From Paracyclopina nana (Eukaryota > Arthropoda > Copepoda > Cyclopoida > Cyclopettidae): a DNA stretch of 64,000 bases. The notes under the pieces were generated by a model. That model had not been told where the DNA came from and made no database searches. It saw only the letters and a program-made list of their open reading frames with translations. The stretch is from the NCBI GenBank assembly GCA_019096065.1, contig JAGUCH010000003.1, positions 4,650,001-4,714,000 of the forward strand, written 5' to 3'. Below are positions 1-11,014 of the stretch, piece by piece (position 1 is the stretch's first letter; the number at the start of each line of letters is the position of its first letter). The translations under genes were made by a program, and so were the position numbers.

Positions 1-1850
1 ATTTGCCAATTAGGACTAGACTTGTCAGTTGAGACTAGACTTGTCAGTTGAGACTAGACTTGTCAGCTGAGACTAGACTTGTCAGCTGAGACTAGACTTG
101 TTAGCTGAGACTAGACTTGTCAGCTGAGACTACACTTGTCAGCTGAGATTAAATTTACCAATTAGGGCTAGACTTGTCAGCTGAGATTAGACTTGCCAGC
201 TGAGATTAAATTTACCAATTAGGACTAGACTTGTCAGTTGAGACTAAACTTGTCAGCTGAGACTAGACTTGTCAGCTGAGACTAGACTTGTCAGCTGAGA
301 CTAGACTTGTCAGCTGAGACTAGACTTGTCAGCTGAGACTAGACTTGTCAGCTGAGATTAAATTTGCCAATTAGGACTAGACTTGTCAGTTGAGACTAGA
401 CTTGTCAGTTGAGACTAGACTTGTCAGCTGAGACTAGACTTGTCAGCTGAGACTAGACTTGTTAGCTGAGACTAGACTTGTCAGCTGAGACTACACTTGT
501 CAGCTGAGATTAAATTTACCAATTAGGGCTAGACTTGTCAGCTGAGATTAGACTTGCCAGCTGAGATTAAATTTACCAATTAGGACTAGACTTGTCAGTT
601 GAGACTAAACTTGTCAGCTGAGACTAGACTTGTCAGCTGAGACTAGACTTGTCAGCTGAGACTAGACTTGTCAGCTGAGACTAGACTTGTCAGCCGAGAC
701 TAGACTTGTCAGCCGAGACTAGACTTGTCAGCTGAGACTAGACTTGTCAGCTGAGACTAGACTTGTCAGCTGAGATTAAATTTGCCAATTAGGACTAGAC
801 TTGTCAGTTGAGACTAGACTTGTCAGTTGAGACTAGACTTGTCAGCTGAGACTAGACTTGTCAGCTGAGACTAGACTTGTTAGCTGAGACTAGACTTGTC
901 AGCTGAGACTAGACTTGTCAGCTGAGACTAGACTTGTCAGCTGAGACTAGACTTGTCAGCTGAGACTAGACTTGTCAGCCGAGACTAGACTTGTCAGCCG
1001 AGACTAGACTTGTCAGCTGAGACTAGACTTGTCAGCTGAGACTAGACTTGTCAGCTGAGATTAAATTTGCCAATTAGGACTAGACTTGTCAGTTGAGACT
1101 AGACTTGTCAGTTGAGACTAGACTTGTCAGCTGAGACTAGACTTGTCAGCTGAGACTAGACTTGTTAGCTGAGACTAGACTTGTCAGCTGAGACTACACT
1201 TGTCAGCTGAGATTAAATTTACCAATTAGGGCTAGACTTGTCAGCTGAGATTAGACTTGCCAGCTGAGATTAAATTTACCAATTAGGACTAGACTTGTCA
1301 GTTGAGACTAAACTTGTCAGCTGAGACTAGACTTGTCAGCTGAGACTAGACTTGTCAGCTGAGATTAAATTTGCCAATTAGGGCCAGACTTGTCAGCAGA
1401 GATTAGACTTGCCAGCTGAGATTAAATTTACCAATTAAGACTAGATTTGTCAGCTGAGATTAGACTTGCCAGCTGAGATTAAATTTACCAATTAGGACTA
1501 GACTTGTCAGCTGAGATTAGACTTGCCAGCTGAGATTAAATTTACCAATTAGGACTAGACTTGTCAGCTGAGACTAGACTTGTCAGCTGAGACTAGACTT
1601 GTCAACTGAGACTAGACTTGTTAGCTGAGACTAGACTTGTCAGCTGAGACTAGACTTGTCAGCTGAGACTAGACTTGTCAGCTGAGACTAGACTTGTCAG
1701 CTGAGACTAGACTTGTCAGCTGAGACTAGACTTGTCAGCTGAGACTAGACTTGTCAGCTGAGACTAGACTTGTCAGCTGAGACTAGACTTGTCAGCTAAA
1801 ATTCAATTTGCCAATTAAGACTAGACTTGTCAGCTGAGGCTAGTCAGCTT
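1..1850. repeat. 19-bp tandem repeat array with higher-order structure
   Basis: The stretch is built almost entirely of a 19-base unit (consensus GAGACTAGACTTGTCAGCT). Common variants are CAGTT, CAGCC and TTAGC at the unit end, and a divergent unit containing AAATTTGCCAATTAG or AAATTTACCAATTAG. The divergent ATTTGCC unit starts at 1, 362, 780, 1065 and 1369. These spacings of 361, 418, 285 and 304 are all exact multiples of 19 (19, 22, 15 and 16 units), so blocks of units have been copied as larger units. The array runs off the left edge and decays after about 1800. There are no spacers, so it is not a CRISPR, and it is not a telomeric motif. I see no ORF in it. Confidence 0.95.
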
Positions 1851-1992
1851 ACTGAGCATTAATGAGACTTGACAATTAAGGCTTGTCAATTCAGCCGCGA
1901 TTAGGTATGACTGTGATTTGTAAAGTGTAAAGTTGAGACTAGTTAGGACTTAGTTGTCAAGACTGCTGTCTGCTGTCTTAAAGTACGATTAC

Positions 1993-2321
1993 CTGTAGGG
2001 CCCAACACAGTTCAAAAGTACTTTAGCCTTAGAAGCCATGTTGTTCAAAGAAGCTTCGTCGGAGACATCACAAACGAGCATTTCAATGGTTGCATGATCA
2101 AACCCTTGAATGTTGAGAGATGCCGACATCAGAGCTTTGGCTAATTTATCCTTTGATCTGCCAGCCACGGCCCATTTGAGTTTTTTTCTGTTAGGATCTC
2201 CGGCTTGTCGAAGGTACTCTTTGTCCACAGCCTTGATGACGTACTCAATGACATATTGGCCCGTGTAGCCAGAAGCCCCAAAAATAACCAAATCAAATTC
2301 TCTCAGGTGGTGATCGTTCAT
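1993..2321 (-). CDS. SCCPDH: Saccharopine dehydrogenase-like oxidoreductase, first exon only (partial)
   Basis: This is the amino-terminal coding exon of an SCCPDH-type protein, a family of NAD(P)-binding oxidoreductases reported on lipid droplets and membranes. Visible signs are the Rossmann loop FGASGYTG near residues 14-21, the family motif AVAGRS, and LNCVGPYR at the exon end. I prefer the Met at 2321 over the in-frame Met at 2357, because it leaves about seven residues before the conserved core, as in relatives. The exon ends at 1993 in a canonical CAG|GTAATC donor. All later exons must lie left of the window, so the 19-bp array sits inside this gene's first intron or has broken the gene. 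Convergent or 3' context is not visible. Confidence 0.85.
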
Positions 2322-2989
2322 TCTTCTGATGAGGGAAAGCTTCCTTAATAAAAACATGAGATCTTTACTAATCCCTGCTAATCACTATCACTGCATAGGC
2401 TAAAGGTCAGAGCTCTGGACAGCTTTTTGAACAACCGGCTCATCTGCTGATTTTGAGTGCTAAGGTCAACATTTTTGTTAAGAGAAAACTGAAAATCCAA
2501 ATTCTTACGGGAGAAATGCAATAATCTCGATTGCACCGTGACAGCTCTTTTAGGAAGAGACAAATGTTGTCAAAAAACTAAAATACTTACGCTCTTGATA
2601 AAAAAGAAGCTGCAATTCCTGAAGAAACTTATTAAACTAAGAAGCTGTTTCTGTCTCAGCCTCAGCGTTGATGTGATCGCTCGTCTTTTCTTGATACTTG
2701 ACTGTAAGCTTATGGCAGATGATGGTAAAAGTAAGGAGAAAAGTGATATTTGTTTTTGTTTTAAAAACTTTTTAAAAAATTGTTGTTTGATGCTAGTTAA
2801 TTTTGGCTTACTGAAAATATATATGAAATGGGATTAAGATTAGAATATGGTTCAAACTTTGCTGCTTACAAATTCATTCGCTTGTTTCATTTTACGCTCA
2901 GCAAACTTTACACTCTGATATCATGCACTGCTTTAAAACTGAGCAAACAATCAGCTGATTCCTTATCAAGTTTCGTAACTCTGGGGAAA
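2322..2989. other. Divergent intergenic region between SCCPDH and TSPO
   Basis: This is a 668-base head-to-head promoter region. It is AT-rich, with no convincing ORF, RNA gene or repeat. Short open frames here look random and lack splice-consistent neighbours. Confidence 0.6.
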
Positions 2990-3617
2990 ATGACAACATC
3001 ATCCGAATGGCTGAAAATTGCTGGGGCCGTGGCTTTGCCATTTGTGGGCTCCATACCTGGAGGAATTGTGACCAAAAAGAATATGGACTGGTATGAGGTA
3101 AACGCTAAATAAAAGAGTTACAAGTGAGTCATCATTGCTGAGAAAATTGGCTTCAAATTCCAGACATTAAAGAAGCCTTCGTGGCGCCCACCAAAATGGG
3201 CATTTGGGCCTGTGTGGACCTCTTTGTATTGCAGCATGGGATACGCCTCATACTTGGTGTACAAAGAGTCTGGGGGCTTTCAAGGAGCTGGAAAAAACGC
3301 CCTAATGCTATACGGATCTTCCATTATTCTTAACTGGGCATGGACCCCTTTGTTCTTTGGTGCTAAGAAAATTAAGCTGGTATACCACTTTTCATGAACA
3401 GTTAGACGAGCGTAGCGAAAATATTGAATTGCAGGCTCTGCTTGAGATGGTTGGCCTTTGGGCTACCATTGCTTCAACTGGCTATCATTTCTACTTGATC
3501 AACCCTTTGGCGGGATACCTCTTTATCCCATACTTGTCTTGGGTCACTTTAGCCACTGCTTTGACTTATGACATTTGGAAGAGCAACCCTGACCAAGGCC
3601 AAAAGAAGCTGGAGTAA
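2990..3617 (+). CDS. TSPO: Translocator protein TSPO (peripheral benzodiazepine receptor)
   Basis: The gene encodes a five-helix outer mitochondrial membrane protein of the TspO/MBR family, which binds cholesterol and porphyrins. Exons are 2990-3097, 3164-3379 and 3435-3617, giving 168 aa against 169 in human. Signs are a glycine/proline-rich first helix (FVGSIPGG), the W-rPPKWaFGPVWT-lY-sMGYASY signature, LNWAWTPLFFGAKKIKL, and a last helix with YLSWVTLATAL-Y-IW. Both introns are short (66 and 55 bases) with GT-AG ends. The start at 2990 is chosen because upstream in-frame sequence has no family similarity. The gene is convergent with CIAPIN1, 177 bases downstream. Confidence 0.96.
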
Positions 3618-3794
3618 AATAGCCGAGCAGCAAGTATTTTAAGCATTATGATTCTAAAATAGGATATATGTCAACTGATAACTATATTTTGATCAATTCA
3701 TTAAATCGGCTTCAATGCTAAATGTTGACGAATTTATTTATTAGCAATGATCTACAAACTAAATTTTAACAGTTTTCCTGAAAATCATCTCCTC

Positions 3795-5462
3795 TTATTG
3801 GTCTGCTTTTAGTTGCCTCTCAGAGAGTTGAATCTTTTCACCAGGTTTGAAAGCGGGCATTCCCAAATAAGGGCAGCTGGCACATCGAAAAGCATCGCCA
3901 AGATAACACTGCAAATAGTCAGATCTTTCAGGCAGCTACTTCAAATGAGGATCAAAAGATAGATAACTTACGCTTCCGCATGAAGAAGTTACAGACTTCT
4001 TCGGCGGAGCCTTCCCTTCGGCCAACTCCTCAGCTAGCCCGCAAGAGCAGTCCTTGCACGCCTTTCTTTGGCCTGTAGTTCCGCAAACTGCAATGAAAGC
4101 GTTCAACTACAAACCTTTTCGATGTAACACTACTTTGTACCTCGAAGGGATGCTTCGTCTGGCCTTTTCAAATCATCAGCCTCTAATAAATCATCCTGGT
4201 CTATTAAGTCAACATCATCGTCGTCAGTATCCAAAAGGCTCCAAACTTTCTTCTGCGCTGATGTCTTGATCTTCCTCGCGAATGACAACGGGGTGGATGA
4301 GCCACACTCATAACTGGGATTCGAGCAATCTATCTCAATAACCTGAAAGTCTTCCATATCAGTAAGCTGTAGCTGCTGTCGAATTTCAGCGATTTGCTCT
4401 TGTTCAAGGGGTACAGTCTTGAAAGGCTGAACATTCACGAGTCCTGCCAGTTTCAAGTTAGAAGCCAACTTGGTGGCACTCAGTAGCCCCGCATTGGCAC
4501 CCTTATCACTGACAGCTTGAACAATCTTTATCTGTCCACCTGGCTTTACCAATTTGCCATATAAATCTAACAGGTCAAGATCATGCTGGACAGTTTGTGG
4601 GAATTGGCTTCCAGAAACAATGCTGCTAAATGAACCAGCCTGATGTCCACCTAGAAATAAATATCATCAATAAATAATCAGCACAAGAAACTTAAATATG
4701 CGCGTAGAAGTGAGACAAATTGGGTCAGGAGGTGGCATTGGATGGATAATTTGCGACACTGCATATAGAAAGTAGAAAGTTGTCCTATTTCATAGATGAG
4801 TCACAACTCAAATTGTTGTATTGGCTAAAGAACTCCATGCTGAATGGAGTTTCTTTAGTGTTGGCTAGGGCTGTAGCATTAAAGTTCACTTCCTTTTTGA
4901 CCATAAAGCGTTATAAAAAGCGTTTGTCAAAGAAAGGAAGGAAATTTTTTGTAAGCTTCAATTTCCGGTAGGAAGTAAAAATCTTATGTAACGTAACAAA
5001 ATTGGATAATTACTTTCTCAAAGCTAACTCATAATCTCATATAGTTAATGGGCATTTCTATAGTCCCATTCAATCACTTTCACACTGAAAACAAAAAGAA
5101 AAAAAAACCAAAAATAATTCAGCAATCATCTTTGAGTCATATCTTGAAAAAACAATTGACACGGAGTCTTTGAAATGATATGTAAAAATATATACAGGTC
5201 GGTCTATAAAAGGAAGATAAAAGTTCTTTTATCAAACATTAGCTATTAGAGAATATACTTAAGTATTTTCAATTACTAATATTAAGAGACCTTGAGATTT
5301 TGAGTTAATGGCTAGTAATATTTTGCATCAATATATTATACCCATTGAAAGCCGATGCACATTCTCAAACGCATCTCCTTCTTTTAGCCAGCTTCGATCT
5401 TGAGCTTCGGATACATCTTTGGGCAGGCTCTCCCAAACCCAGAGTGTACGATTTTGAGCCAT
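3795..5462 (-). CDS. CIAPIN1: Anamorsin / CIAPIN1 cytosolic Fe-S assembly protein
   Basis: This is the electron-transfer partner of NDOR1 in cytosolic iron-sulfur protein assembly (yeast Dre2). Exons on the minus strand are 5462-5342, 4650-4141, 4087-3972 and 3908-3795, giving 286 aa. The amino-terminal methyltransferase-like domain includes ENVHRLS near residue 35, as in fly anamorsin. A linker follows, then the two cluster motifs: CX8CX2CXC at C212, C221, C224 and C226, and CX2CX7CX2C at C247, C250, C258 and C261. The protein ends in the family's [13 protein letters not shown] block. The first intron is 691 bases, long for this window, and contains nothing I can identify. The amino-terminal exon was found by phase and similarity rather than by a long frame. 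Confidence 0.93.
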
Positions 5463-6445
5463 CTTTCTGCTTTTAGTTGGAGCACGCCGACACGGAGCAA
5501 TTTGACAGAAAATTCTATGTGTTTTGATGCGTGATCGGAGATTTGACTCTATCTCATAAAACAGAGATACCGGGCAGCTATTTTTCAGGCGGGCACTCTT
5601 TTAGTAAAAAACGCGTCTCCCGCGAAAATACATGTACAAGGCTTTATGTAACTTAGATACAACTTAACGCTATTAAAACTAGGGCCGAAATCTAAAGGAG
5701 AAAAAGATTTGCAATTACAGATTGTACTGCAGCCAGAGATAAAATCATCAGCGCTGCACTAAGTGAAGTAAACTGGCATCAAAACGAGTTTTTATCACTG
5801 TAACGATTCTCACTTTCAAGAGTCATGCACTCGCGAGTGCGCAATATTACTTGTCAAAATGTGTGGGCAAATTTAGCGATGATGTCATTCGCTCCAAAGT
5901 TTGCAATGAAACGAGCATTCAAGTTTAGGGCTATAAGTTTTTTCATCGTATTGAGAATTTTCACGATGACGATTTGATAGCTAATTATAAAGGGAAACTT
6001 TTAGATAAACAATAACGTAAAATTAGTTTGAACTTGATTAGTAATAAGCCACGTAAAAAAACTCGTCAAATCGCCTTCAACAAAAATTGGGCTGACTAAT
6101 TTTTGGGCTGTCACACCCCTCATTTTGTTGTTCTGCTGCATGGGCTTCATCAAGAACTCCACCACCGCTGCAGTTGTTGCACTTCGTGTTGTACAAGCTG
6201 TCCAGTGTACACCTGTTCAGCCTCACTTTTTTGGTCAGTTGAAGCTAGCAGTCTCCCACTTTCCCTCACCCTGAGCTGACTATACTAGAATCCAATGATG
6301 ACTCAACCATGTGGTGGAGGTGAGATCATCATCCTTGAATCTCAAGATGATGAGGTCATCAGTGCCCAAGATTAGCTTTTTGCACTCACGACGCCAGCCC
6401 AGTTAAAGGTTGCCTGCTTCAGCAGTTGTGCATCAACAGTATTAG
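5463..6445. other. Divergent intergenic region CIAPIN1 / NDT-like gene
   Basis: These 983 bases separate two divergent start codons. The sequence is mixed in composition, with no ORF, clear repeat or RNA gene. It presumably contains both promoters and the 5' untranslated regions. Confidence 0.6.
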
Positions 6446-8323
6446 ATGAACATGGCTGGTAAATGTGATGAAGTCATCAGTGGGGGTATCTATGGAGACA
6501 CCACAAAAGCACTTAGAAAAGCCTGGAAGCAACGAGTCGCAGGTGACTCCGACAGAGATATCATTGCAGACGAGGCAAAAATCAGGCAACTCTTCAATGA
6601 CCTCATGCTGTTCCCTTCAAAGTCGCAAGTCTTTGAAATGGTGCACTGCGCAAGGGAAGGTGATCAACGGAGTGACTTTCTCACCTTTGGAGAATTTTGC
6701 ATTTTTGCCACGGAGTTAAGAAAGCACTACGACCAACATCAGACTGTCTCTGGCTCCTCATCCATCACCACATCCTCTTCACAAAGTGCCAAGGTCAGAA
6801 ATATGTCTATAGACAGTGAGGCCTCCGTTGCGGCTGCTGCAACTCAGGGCAACAACACCGTGACATCAAATAATGTCAAAAAGAAGAGCTCAACAGGCTG
6901 CTCTTATGATGTGTTTCTCGGGGGCTCTTGCAACCCAACTGTGTGGAGGAGAGACATTGCCATTCCTCACTTCAAATCACATGGGATCACCTATTACAAC
7001 CCACAACAGTCTAACTGGGTGCCCGAGATGATAGAATTAGAGCATCAAGCTAAGCAAACATCACAGCTCCTATTTTTTGTGGCCAACGAAAAGACAAGAA
7101 ATGTTGTGTCAATGATTGAGATCTCCTACCTTGCTGGTAAGAAGAGGAAACTCATTTGTTGCTTAGGCAGGTATCCAGAAAGCAACCATAAGATAAACAA
7201 CGAGTCTCTGAGTAAAACTGAGTGGCTGGACCTCCAAGATGGTCTCACTGTGGTCAACGACTTGGTAGAGAGGCAAGGGATTCCAGTTTTTGACAGGATA
7301 GATGTTGCCCTGGAGTGTGCTACTAAGGTAATAAAGCAAGGCCTTGCTATTGAAGACCTTGGACTGAGAGACGGTGCAAGGCCTGTGCAGCATGCAGACT
7401 TTCAAATTGGAGATCGCCTCGTCAGGCTTCGTGAAGCATTTGACGCTGTCGGCAAAATATCGTCCACCAATGACTTACGCATGGCTTTCAGGATACATGT
7501 TCATCGGGACTTGACAGCTCATGACCTTAAGAAAATTTCAAACCAAGCCTTCAAGGATGGCAATGCGGCTATAGACTTCAACAACTTTTGCTGCATCGTT
7601 GCGGAATTCAAAATGAAAAAGCAACAGAAGAGTGGCGCTCCTGAAGAGCGTTGTTTAAAGTCTCCACCTTCCGGGGGCGATGAAAAAGATCAGCTTGCCC
7701 GCTGCAGCAAACGGAAAAGGGTCAAGGATTTCTTCTCCAAAGTCTTTCATAGATCCGGTGGCAGAGATGGGTCATCTTCTAGTGGCATCAACGAAGATAC
7801 TCTTTTGAGGGAGCCTGGAGCCTCCGGAGTATTGCAGGCAAGAAGAGGAAGTAGTGTGAGGGATATTTACCTTGGGGGGTCAGCTAACGGGTCTTGGAGA
7901 CAGGATGTGGCAGTACCTCTTCTCAAGAAACACGGTCTCACTTACTTCAATCCCCAAGCTGTCACGAGAAGACTTATGCCAATGTGGGCAGCTGCTATAG
8001 ACAACTCGAGGGTGCTATTGTTTGTCATACTGGGCAATAGCAGGTCTGTTGGTGCCATGAACGAGGCAGCATACTACATTGGCCAAGGTCATAATGTTGT
8101 TCTTGTGATCCAATCAATCAAGGCAGAAGAAAAAGTAATCGGAGACACGGCTCACCAAGAGAGTGATGACAGCTCTGGAGAAGTTCTGAGCAAACTGTCA
8201 CTCAAGGACTACAACAGGGGACGTAGCTATTTGTCGGACATTGCTAATCGTGAAGGTGTACCTGTCTTTGACAACGTAGCTGAGGCCCTGCAATGTGTGG
8301 TGGAGAAATGCAAAAGTCCTTGA
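6446..8323 (+). CDS. Protein with two EF-hand-like and two nucleoside 2-deoxyribosyltransferase-like domains
   Basis: A single uninterrupted frame encodes 625 aa. Two modules are repeated in order. A helical EF-hand-like region (about 15-95) is followed by an NDT-like Rossmann domain (about 150-300) opening with YDVFLGGSCNPTVWRRDIA. A second helical region (about 308-400) is followed, after a basic/serine linker, by a second NDT-like domain (about 471-622) opening with IYLGGSANGSWRQD. Both keep ITYYNPQ or LTYFNPQ and a glutamate in the position expected for the catalytic nucleophile (E225 in MIEISYLAG, E540 in MNEAAYYIG). Known NDTs cleave N-glycosidic bonds of deoxynucleosides; activity here is inference. 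The gene lacks introns, unlike its neighbours. The helical regions show no clear calcium loop. Confidence 0.75.
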   Translation: MNMAGKCDEVISGGIYGDTTKALRKAWKQRVAGDSDRDIIADEAKIRQLFNDLMLFPSKSQVFEMVHCAREGDQRSDFLTFGEFCIFATELRKHYDQHQTVSGSSSITTSSSQSAKVRNMSIDSEASVAAAATQGNNTVTSNNVKKKSSTGCSYDVFLGGSCNPTVWRRDIAIPHFKSHGITYYNPQQSNWVPEMIELEHQAKQTSQLLFFVANEKTRNVVSMIEISYLAGKKRKLICCLGRYPESNHKINNESLSKTEWLDLQDGLTVVNDLVERQGIPVFDRIDVALECATKVIKQGLAIEDLGLRDGARPVQHADFQIGDRLVRLREAFDAVGKISSTNDLRMAFRIHVHRDLTAHDLKKISNQAFKDGNAAIDFNNFCCIVAEFKMKKQQKSGAPEERCLKSPPSGGDEKDQLARCSKRKRVKDFFSKVFHRSGGRDGSSSSGINEDTLLREPGASGVLQARRGSSVRDIYLGGSANGSWRQDVAVPLLKKHGLTYFNPQAVTRRLMPMWAAAIDNSRVLLFVILGNSRSVGAMNEAAYYIGQGHNVVLVIQSIKAEEKVIGDTAHQESDDSSGEVLSKLSLKDYNRGRSYLSDIANREGVPVFDNVAEALQCVVEKCKSP

Positions 8324-8493
8324 TCATTCATTAGCTGAAAATGCTATGTTAACATAATTAAGTGTGGTGCTAAAACAGTATGCTCAAATTGTTTAAAGAA
8401 GTACTAATAATGATGATGACCACTACCTAAACGGCTACTACTCGAATGTTGTATCTGATCATAACAAACGTGCCATTTTTGTTTTTTTCTAGC

Positions 8494-9283
8494 ATGGCCA
8501 CTAGAGCTGGTGTTACAATAGAGCTTGTGAGACGGATGGGAACTGGCATTTACGGATTGAACATGGGTGCGGCGTTAACTGGAGCATCGAAGCTCAACAG
8601 AATGATAAACGACGACACAAAGCGTCGAAAAAAGAAAATCAAGGACTTACAGGCCAACGCTCGTTTAAATAATCCCAGGTTTGAGGTATCTGACAAAATG
8701 AGACACTTCAACAAAAGCTTGCTTCACAACATTAACCTGATACGAAGCGGACCAATCCTCAGAGATTTAGTGCAAATGTCAGCCGTTACATTTTTGGAGG
8801 TGACAGTTTCTCTTACGTCTCTAAAAGGTGTAAAAGATTACTTTCTTTTAGGTACAAGTAAGGCCTACATTTGATCAGGCTTTCATAATGTGGAGGTCCA
8901 CTGGGTGCAAAGACGAAAGCAGTTTAGGCAAGCTTGAAGCAAAGCTAAATGACATCGCACCTCAAATTAGACACGAGTTGACTCAACTTCAAGCTCTTGG
9001 AGCAATCCCAAAACTAGTTTTCATTCAAGGTAAACCAACAGAGTTCCTTTGCCAAAATTACTAATTAACTTAATAAATTTGTTTTTGTGTTATAGATTAC
9101 AGAGAAGAAGAAAGAAAATTTATTGATTCTTTAGCCACGTTCAGAGCAGATACAACCGAAGATATGCATGAACCTTACTTGAATGTTACCCTTAAGACTG
9201 ACGTGCTCAACTTTAATAGGGAAGAGGTTCTTAACAAAATTCTCAATGCTCTTGACAAGGCCAAAGCAACGCACAGAAAATAA
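8494..9283 (+). CDS. RBFA: Mitochondrial ribosome-binding factor A
   Basis: This is a likely mitochondrial RbfA, which binds the small ribosomal subunit during 12S rRNA maturation. Exons are 8494-8799, 8852-9029 and 9096-9283, giving 223 aa. The core shows the KH-like RbfA order: FLEVQVRPTFDQAFIMW, a helix LNDIAPQIRHELTQL, then IPKLVFIQD. This parallels human RBFA (VSLTPDFSACRAYWKTT and PPIVFVQD). The start at 8494 lies two bases after TTTTTTTCTAG, so a 5' non-coding exon or a short upstream coding exon is possible. The next in-frame Met upstream is 8446. The basic amino terminus fits a mitochondrial presequence. It is convergent with the SIAH-like gene, 209 bases away. Confidence 0.78.
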
Positions 9284-9492
9284 ATGGCGTTTAAGTAGAG
9301 TATTTATGACACTTTGTATTATGATAATTCGTGGGAAACTTCAAAAACAAGTCCAGCAGCGACGCTGTTTTCCTTTTTAAGATTTTGACTCATCCAAAAT
9401 CCAACTAAGTAATAATTATAGTGAAAGGCTCTCAAACAATCATACGGAACAAACACTTAGAAAGAGTGATGTCACGATACCTAGGAGGGCTT

Positions 9493-11014
9493 TCAGACCT
9501 TCATCAGCCTAAGCTTGTAGCGAATTTTGCTGTCATCACGAAGGTGTCGTCCAATCTGATCACTGATGCTCAAGCATTTGCCATGTGATACAATGTCATC
9601 ATCAGGCACCCTTAGAGAGGACACCTCTCCCCCATAGCTGTACCTTCATCAATATTGTGGAACTTTAAGATATGACAAGTTCGAAAATAATGGTCAACTT
9701 ACTTGATGTTCCCCTTGAAGGCTGTGATTTCGTACAAATATTGAGAGGCAACCTCTTCTTCTCCCAAAATCCAGACCCAATGATGAAGGCAACGATCTCT
9801 GGTGAGAGCAACGTCAAAAAAGGTGCGATCGAAGCAAGTGATCATTCTTGGTGACCATGCGCCATCCCCTCCAAAGTAGGCACCAGTTAAGATCATAGAA
9901 GCTGTGATTTCTGGACCATCACTATTTTTGAACTCATCTACATGCTTTGTGGCGACATGTTCTACAACGTCATGAATCGCCAATTTGTCCTCACATTCTA
10001 TGTATGGGCAGTTGAAGGGTCTATACTTGCAGGTATTTTCATGCTGCATGAAATTATATTTGAAAAGCAATGAAGAAAGTGAGAGGAAGTTAATTCATAC
10101 CATTTCTTTGTCGCTGAAAGGGATATCTTCACGGCAACCGAACTGCTTATATTCACATGGTATGGTAAGAAAGACTACGGATTTTTCAGCAAAGAGATTT
10201 CGAACCTCAATGTCGACCTCACGGCACACGGGACAGTCTCTAAACAAAAAGTACAAATAAGAAGGGTGGAAGTCGAAAAAAGAAATAGAAGAAATGAACT
10301 CACCTGACTTTATGACGACAGGAGTTGCATACAATATGCCCATTTCGGCATTGCATGATAGGAGGTAGTGAGATTCTTGCACATACTGGGCACTCAAGTT
10401 TCTCCTTCAAATAGGTCTTCACCTTGATGTTTTCATTCTTGAAGGCATCGTGATGTTCAATAGGCTCAAAGTAAGTTTGCACTAAAAAAATAATTTTTCA
10501 TGCAAAAACGAGCAGATCAGACACAGCTGAAAACTAATACCTGAGGCATCTTTCATTCGTGAGCGGGAGGTATGACCAGAATTGCAAGATGTCAACGCAG
10601 AGGCACATTTCATGCGCATTGCATTTGACTCGAATAAGGTTTCATTCCCCTCATCATGATCATCCGACTCATGGCTAGGAGCTTCATCGTCATTCACATC
10701 ACTGCTGTCAATGTTTACATCGTTCGTTTCGTCATCTTCATCTTCTACTTTTACTTCTTCGGGTTCTTTGGTGACTAACGCTGATGAAGTCGAGGGTTGA
10801 GGGTGCTCAAGATTGTGTGATTTTGCAGTGCTGGTGCGCGAAACGGACTTCTTTGTTTTTTTCGCATCAGAAGCCGATTTCTTACTTGTCTTTTGTCCTC
10901 CACTACCTTCAGCCAAATTGGCTCTTTTACGAGAACGGCAGCTCCTACAAGTAAAAAAGATGTCACAGCAAGCGAAAATCATCTAAATATTAACTATTTA
11001 ATTCACCTGGCCAT
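9493..11014 (-). CDS. SIAH/SINA-family RING E3 ubiquitin ligase with acidic amino-terminal extension
   Basis: This is a predicted E3 ligase of the seven-in-absentia family. Exons are 11014-11007, 10944-10541, 10481-10304, 10239-10101, 10043-9703 and 9643-9493, giving 406 aa. The RING spans C168-C202 (CPVC, CRNGH-VCNSC, CPVC). SIAH-type zinc fingers (CEYKQFGC, HENTCKYRPFNCPY) and the substrate-binding beta domain follow, ending in YGGEVSSLRVP. Residues 10-135 are a low-complexity basic then acidic region absent from SIAH1, which is about 282 aa. The first coding exon is only eight bases (ATGGCCAG). The multi-intron structure and divergence argue for a SIAH-like paralogue rather than the canonical sina gene. 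Confidence 0.88.

Noticed and set aside
1-1850. Possible CRISPR array or telomere at the window edge
   Set aside because: The 19-base units are contiguous with no unique spacers, and the unit is not a telomere motif such as TTAGG. The context is eukaryotic.
4780-4971. 63-codon plus-strand frame in the CIAPIN1 first intron
   Set aside because: No similarity, no splice-consistent neighbours, and lysine-rich composition typical of AT-rich noise.
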